A DNA stretch of 64,000 nt, taken from Pelobates cultripes. Its lineage: Eukaryota; Chordata; Amphibia; Anura; Pelobatidae. Positions 59,645-64,000 of this stretch are shown here, in pieces (the stretch's first letter is position 1; each line of letters begins with the position of its first letter). The stretch is taken from the NCBI GenBank assembly GCA_933207985.1, contig OW240912.1, positions 364,903,568 to 364,967,567 on the forward strand. The letters run 5' to 3'. The notes beneath the pieces were generated by a model. The model searched no databases. It was not told where the DNA came from and saw only the letters and a program-made list of their open reading frames with translations. The position numbers and the translations under genes were made by a program.

Positions 59645-60545
59645 GCGTACTGTCACATCCAGCTCTGCTCTGCAGAGATGTCTGGCCTTGGCTTCTGGTA
59701 TCCAGTACTCTTTTTACAATACTTTTTTAGTTTTTCTTGGTTTTACTGGTTTTCTATTCCATGTCTGGTTTTCTTTATGCTGGGTTTTCTGGGTTCATTC
59801 CTTTATTCCGTTCCTGGAATTCCCAGTCTCCTGGTTTCCTTTATATGTTTGTTTTATGTTGTCACAACCTTTCCTTTTCCATTAATCCTTTTGTTTCAGT
59901 TGGTTCCTGCAGGCAGTTGTTCCAAGTCCTCTGCCCCTTTCTTGCAGGTATTATTGTTTATTTAGTCATGCATATCTAGGCAGTCTAGGACCCACCATAA
60001 TTGGAGTACTTTGGCGCAGTGGTGGGCTGCATACATCTTGGCCATTTATGTATGTCTAAATCTCCAGTGTTTTACATATATAGTACTTCATTATATCTCC
60101 TCTTGTTTTGCTTTGTATCTCTTGTCTTGTTTTATTTTGTCTTGTATTCCCAGTTCATGTACAGTCCTGTCCTGCCCTGTTATTGTTTTCCTCATGTCTT
60201 GTGTACATATTCTGGGTTCTGCTTTCTGTCCTGCTCCAGTTCGGGGTTCTCCTAGTTTTGTCTTGTTTTCTTGTTTGGTGTCTATTCTAGTCTTACCTTG
60301 TTTCTGTACTGGATACATATCTGCTGCATGGCCTCCCTATTCAGATCCTGGGAGGTCTGCTTATTGTCATCTGGCACCTAGGATCCGCAGAAGCTGCATC
60401 AGGGCCCTGGTATGTGGCCGCACAAACACTGGTGCTCAACACCAGGGGGCGTGCGGTTACCCTGCATCAGGCACTGATAATCCATTTCCACACAATGATT
60501 CCTACTATGAAGATCAGGCATACTGGGACCGCCACCCATGACACG
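59645..60545 (+). repeat. T-rich, retroelement-like repeat
   Basis: A long TTTTGTCTTG-rich tract (59,690-60,310) is followed by GATCCTGGGAGGTCTGCTTA, CATCTGGCACCTAGGATCC and GTGCTCAACACCAGGGGGCG. This order looks like an amphibian retroelement region (possibly LTR-derived), but no protease, integrase or polymerase frame is nearby. Open frames on both strands follow low-complexity sequence. Confidence 0.3.
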
Positions 60546-60549
60546 TACA

Positions 60550-62810
60550 TAGAAAAAGAGAAATGGAACAAGGGGATTATTCTTCCTCCTTGCTATTCCC
60601 TAGCTATACTGGACGAGATTGTGAAATCATTTGCTAAATCTTTACTATAAATTAAAAACATTTGAAAATGGAGCATCACATGAAATGTTTTTCTAACACA
60701 AGCTATAGGTGGTTTTTAATGTTTTATTCAGTAGTAAAACTTCCTGAGAATTAACATTTTCCATTCAAAGCTGCCCTGTCACGTTCTTGGCAAAAGTAAG
60801 TTTTACCCGTAGCTGTCCTTTGCAGCTGTTTCAATCTTCATCCAGTAAGTCCTCTTCAGCTCCTGGTGCTTTGTCTGCCAGGATCACATGTCAGCGTCTT
60901 ACTCTTGTGCATGTGTAATAGTACACCACTGCTGTGTATAGAGGAACCCGTGAGACGGTCGTGAGTCTCCAGAGACAGAGCCTCTTTCCTCACAGCCATC
61001 GCAAGTGATGGCTGGGGGAAATTACAAAGGTTGACAGTGTTAGCAACGTCTTTTGTCAAGTTTTGTCAGGCAATGTAAATATACATTAGGCAAAGTAGTC
61101 CCTACTTTGTCTCTGTATGTCTTTTGACTGTATTGGATTTTCAGTGAAATTCTAACACAGTCAATGTAAGTATTTCATAAAGATTTACCTTAACAAAATA
61201 TTATTTTATTTATTTTTTATTTTTTGGGGAAAGGGTGACAGTACCGCTTTAAATTTGGATTGTTTGGTCATCTGACTTTTCTGTGTTCTTATCACCAAAA
61301 TCCTTTTAATTACAATCAACACTGGCTGAATAGGGGCACTTGTAATTGCGAAATGAATAGTGTAGTCACAGATACTGTAATACATTCTACAATAGGTGAA
61401 TTTAATATCTACCAAATTACATACTGCTGATTTTTTACACATAATGTTAAGTTTTGTGCTAGATTGCAGACTATTGCACAAGATTTCGAGACAATAGAAT
61501 TTTAAATTTTCCATTGCAGAGATTTTAATAGGAGTTTATAGTAGATTTACTGAAAAAGACATAATGTAAAACGCCACAAAATAAAAATAAATTTTAAACA
61601 CCATATTACAAAAAAAACACAACAGATTTTCAAATCAATCTACTAGGGCACTCTAGCTCTAGGGCACTGAGCTTTCTTTGGAAAGAAAAATTGATGATGA
61701 AGAACATCTTGTCCTGGAACTGTGTGTGCTAAAAGGATCTTGACTACAGATGTCCAGCAGAAGCCATATATAGAACAGTGGCTCCCAGTACTCATGCCCC
61801 CCACTGGTCCAGGTTACATTAATTTATCTGTTGGATCAGAATTGGGAAATCCTAACTCTTGTAGCATTAGTAGTATATGAGTACTAGTGAGGAGCCCACT
61901 GTTCTAGGAAACTAAATGTGGCCGCTCTAAAAAGGACACGCTAAACACCAATTTTTAATAATGTTATTTAGGTGCATAGACCCTGACCCTGCATTCTGAC
62001 TATATAAAATGTGACCAATTGAGAGAAATAGCATTTAACCGTATACACACCTGTACTGAGAGCCAGACTACCAGCCACTGGAAGCGCTTCCTCATTTAAG
62101 ACCTTCACTTTTTGTACAGCGTCATGATATACAGCACTATGACACCAAATGCTGTGACTTCTTCCCATAGAGAAGCACTGGACTCAATGATTCTCTTGAA
62201 GAAGCATCCGTGCCGGTAGAATGCACTGTTTGCCATTAATTGTCCATAAGTCCCCATATGTCTTTATAAGAAGCATTGGATTGGATTGACACAATGCTTT
62301 AGGATGATTTTAGAAGAGGCGGACTGGCTGCCGGGTAAAGTCTGCCCAGGCACTGGATTCCAGGTAGATTAAAAAACTTTGTCATTTCTATTTTTAAAAC
62401 TAAACTACCAGGAGAACACAATAAAAATATATTTATTTTTAACCTACCTATAAACAAACTGCATGGTTTACACAGTCAGCTGCAGGTATTCCATTACATC
62501 TATACATTTTACTACTGACATGGAGAGTAAATATATACATCAAGTCTTAAGCACACTTTGTAAGTTGCACGTGCTCTTTTGATGCTGAGCACATAGAGGC
62601 ATGCACATCATTCGCAGCTACAAAACAGGTTGTACAAGTGCATATCTTGTTGGCATACTGGATATTAATACATACTAAAAATTAAACATGTCATACTTAC
62701 ATTTCCTATCAATATGTTAGGCATGTTATACTGATTCATTTGTTTCTTTCTTTCGTATAGCACTACCAGGTCATATCTCTATGTCAGGAACAGCATTGCA
62801 GGGTTAAAGG
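60550..62810. other. Mostly unassigned sequence
   Basis: The block 62,160-62,350 (CCCATAGAGAAGCACTGG, AGAAGCATTGGATTGG) is loosely similar to TTAA MITE bodies, but no ends are seen. No gene recognised. Confidence 0.45.
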
Positions 62811-62817
62811 ACCACTA

Positions 62818-63236
62818 TAAGCACCCAGACCACTTCAGCTTAATGAGGTGGTCTGGGTGCCAGGTCCAGCTAGGTATAACACTTTTTTCTATAAACACAG
62901 CAGTTTCAGAGAAACTGCTATGTTTATGTTAGGGTTAATCCAGCCTCTAGTGGCTGTCTCATTGACAGCCGCTAGAGGGCTTCCGCGTTTCTCACTGTGA
63001 AAATGCTTTCCTATGGACTGGCTGAATGCGCGCGCGGCTCCTGCTGCGCATGCGCATTCAGCCAAAGAGGAGGAGAAGAGGGAGGAGAGGAGGAGCCCGG
63101 TGCTGGAGAAAGAGGTAAGTTTAACCCCTTCCTCTCCATCCAGCCCGGCGGGAGGGGGACCCTAAGGGTGGGGGCACCCTCGGGGCACTATAGTGCCAGG
63201 AAAACAAGTATGTTTCCCTGGCACTATAGTGGTCCT
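62818..63236 (+). mobile_element. TTAA MITE with NRF1-like palindrome
   Basis: Flanked by TTAA at 62,814-62,817 and 63,237-63,240, ends AGGACCACTATAAGCACC and CTATAGTGGTCCT. It has the CAGACCACTTCAGC hairpin, GCAGTTTCAGAGAAACTGC and a GC-rich hairpin (GGCTGAATGCGCGC facing TGCGCATTCAGCC). The latter includes TGCGCATGCGCA (63,045-63,056), the consensus NRF1 site. Its 3' end is part of a 156-bp tandem duplication. Confidence 0.8.
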
Positions 63237-63477
63237 TTAATTGCTTCAAGGAAGCCTGGAGCTGCACATTAGATGGGCCTAATAAGAGACATTGAATTTA
63301 TGTTTGAATCATCGTGGTAGCGGGTGGGGGCACCCTCGGGGCACTATAGTGCCAGGAAAACAAGTATGTTTCCCTGGCACTATAGTGGTCCTTTAATTGC
63401 TTCAAGGAAGCCTGGAGCTGCACATTAGATGGGCCTAATAAGAGACATTGAATTTATGTTTGAATCATCGTGGTAGC
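63166..63477. repeat. Perfect tandem duplication, 2 x 156 bp
   Basis: Bases 63,166-63,321 and 63,322-63,477 are identical in my comparison. Each unit holds the 3' end of the TTAA MITE (from GGGTGGGGGCACCCTCGG) and about 80 bp of right flank ending ATCATCGTGGTAGC. Confidence 0.95.
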
Positions 63478-63863
63478 TGCTATGTTACACATATAGCAAA
63501 TCTATGTGGATGCTGAATTCTCTCTACTGTGTGACTGCAATGTTTTATATTTAGCTTTAAGGGTGTGCACACAACAGTACACTCAGCCACCATGCACAGT
63601 ACAGACAGAGCACAATGCACTCAATAAACAAAACAAAAATAAAAATAAAGAGAATTCCAATACATGAGTGGTGAAAGTAACAAATTAAAAAAACATACAA
63701 AAAAAATATAGCATTTCCATTATGGCTGCTTTGGGCTTCTTTCAAAGTATGGGCCTGGAGCTGCAGCTCCAATAGCCCCTTTGTTATTCTGCTCCTGAAC
63801 ACCAGAATAACACTACCATCCCTATATCCTGTTTAGAAGTGTTGATTACCCTGCCATCCAAAA
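63478..63863. other. Unassigned AT-rich sequence
   Basis: No gene or repeat family recognised. Confidence 0.5.
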
Positions 63864-63867
63864 TTAA

Positions 63868-64000
63868 AGAGACACTATGGGCACTGTCAATGCTTCATCT
63901 CATTGTAGTGGTTATTGTGTCCCTGGGCCCCACTGTTCCATTCCGTGTTAAACCGTTTTTAATGTTTTAATGATAAACAGGATACTTCAGCAGCCCTGTC
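63868..64000 (+). mobile_element. TTAA MITE left end, cut by the window edge
   Basis: TTAA at 63,864-63,867 is followed by AGAGACACTATGGGCACTGT and the phrase CATTGTAGTGGTTATTGTGT. Similar to the single end at 27,442 and the body of the element at 35,491. Confidence 0.5.

Noticed and set aside
1..64000. tRNA, rRNA or snRNA genes
   Set aside because: I looked for tRNA B-box, 5S and U6-like phrases and saw none I could support by eye; a covariance-model search would be decisive.

Overview
This window looks like nuclear DNA from a vertebrate, most likely an anuran amphibian. It is AT-rich and full of diverged interspersed repeats, and I could recognise no complete host protein-coding gene. The best taxonomic clue is at least fifteen miniature inverted-repeat elements that sit in TTAA target sites and end in TTAAAGG-type termini. 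That is the pattern described for the Xenopus T2/Kolobok MITE group. The window also carries an L1 LINE, hAT MITEs, Tc1/mariner relics, a CR1/L2-like LINE tail and a Penelope-like foldback element. I could not run a database search, so family names rest on motif recognition.

Layout. 1-2,300: A/T-rich, probably intronic or intergenic, with a compound microsatellite near 1,500. 2,300-2,960: a CpG island, the only clear host promoter candidate, with a plausible minus-strand first exon ending in a strong splice donor. 3,200-6,100: an inverted-repeat element and TTAA MITEs, one nested in another. 7,071-10,506: a 5'-truncated, decayed L1 flanked by an exact 16-bp target-site duplication. 14,227-15,714: a hAT MITE and a second nested TTAA pair. 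16,082-16,143: a possible small host exon on the minus strand. 16,351-19,467: a palindrome-rich composite of elements whose termini interleave. 20,550-25,000: TTAA MITEs, a LINE 3' fragment and a 1.9-kb foldback element with a degenerate hammerhead-like core, inserted in a TTAA MITE with a 13-bp duplication. 25,720-26,090: a mirrored GATA microsatellite. 28,360-28,860: an element with an expanded minisatellite.

31,370-31,960 and 52,155-53,178: Tc1/mariner transposase relics. 34,068-34,149: a very short MITE. 37,030-37,600: a retroposon with an AAT-type tail. 39,939-40,320: a hAT MITE with a perfect 8-bp duplication. 45,370-45,540: a CR1/L2-like tail. 46,370-51,440: TTAA MITEs, long CA-rich minisatellites and two perfect hairpins. 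55,436-57,044: a hAT-like element carrying a CA minisatellite and a 36-bp palindrome centred on a CRE. 62,818-63,477: another TTAA MITE whose 3' end lies in a perfect 156-bp tandem duplication.

The parts do not form a pathway. They record repeated rounds of insertion, and the nesting lets the order be read: older TTAA MITEs were later hit by younger TTAA MITEs, a hAT MITE and the Penelope-like element. Every transposase or reverse transcriptase relic seen here is broken, so nothing in the window appears able to move by itself.
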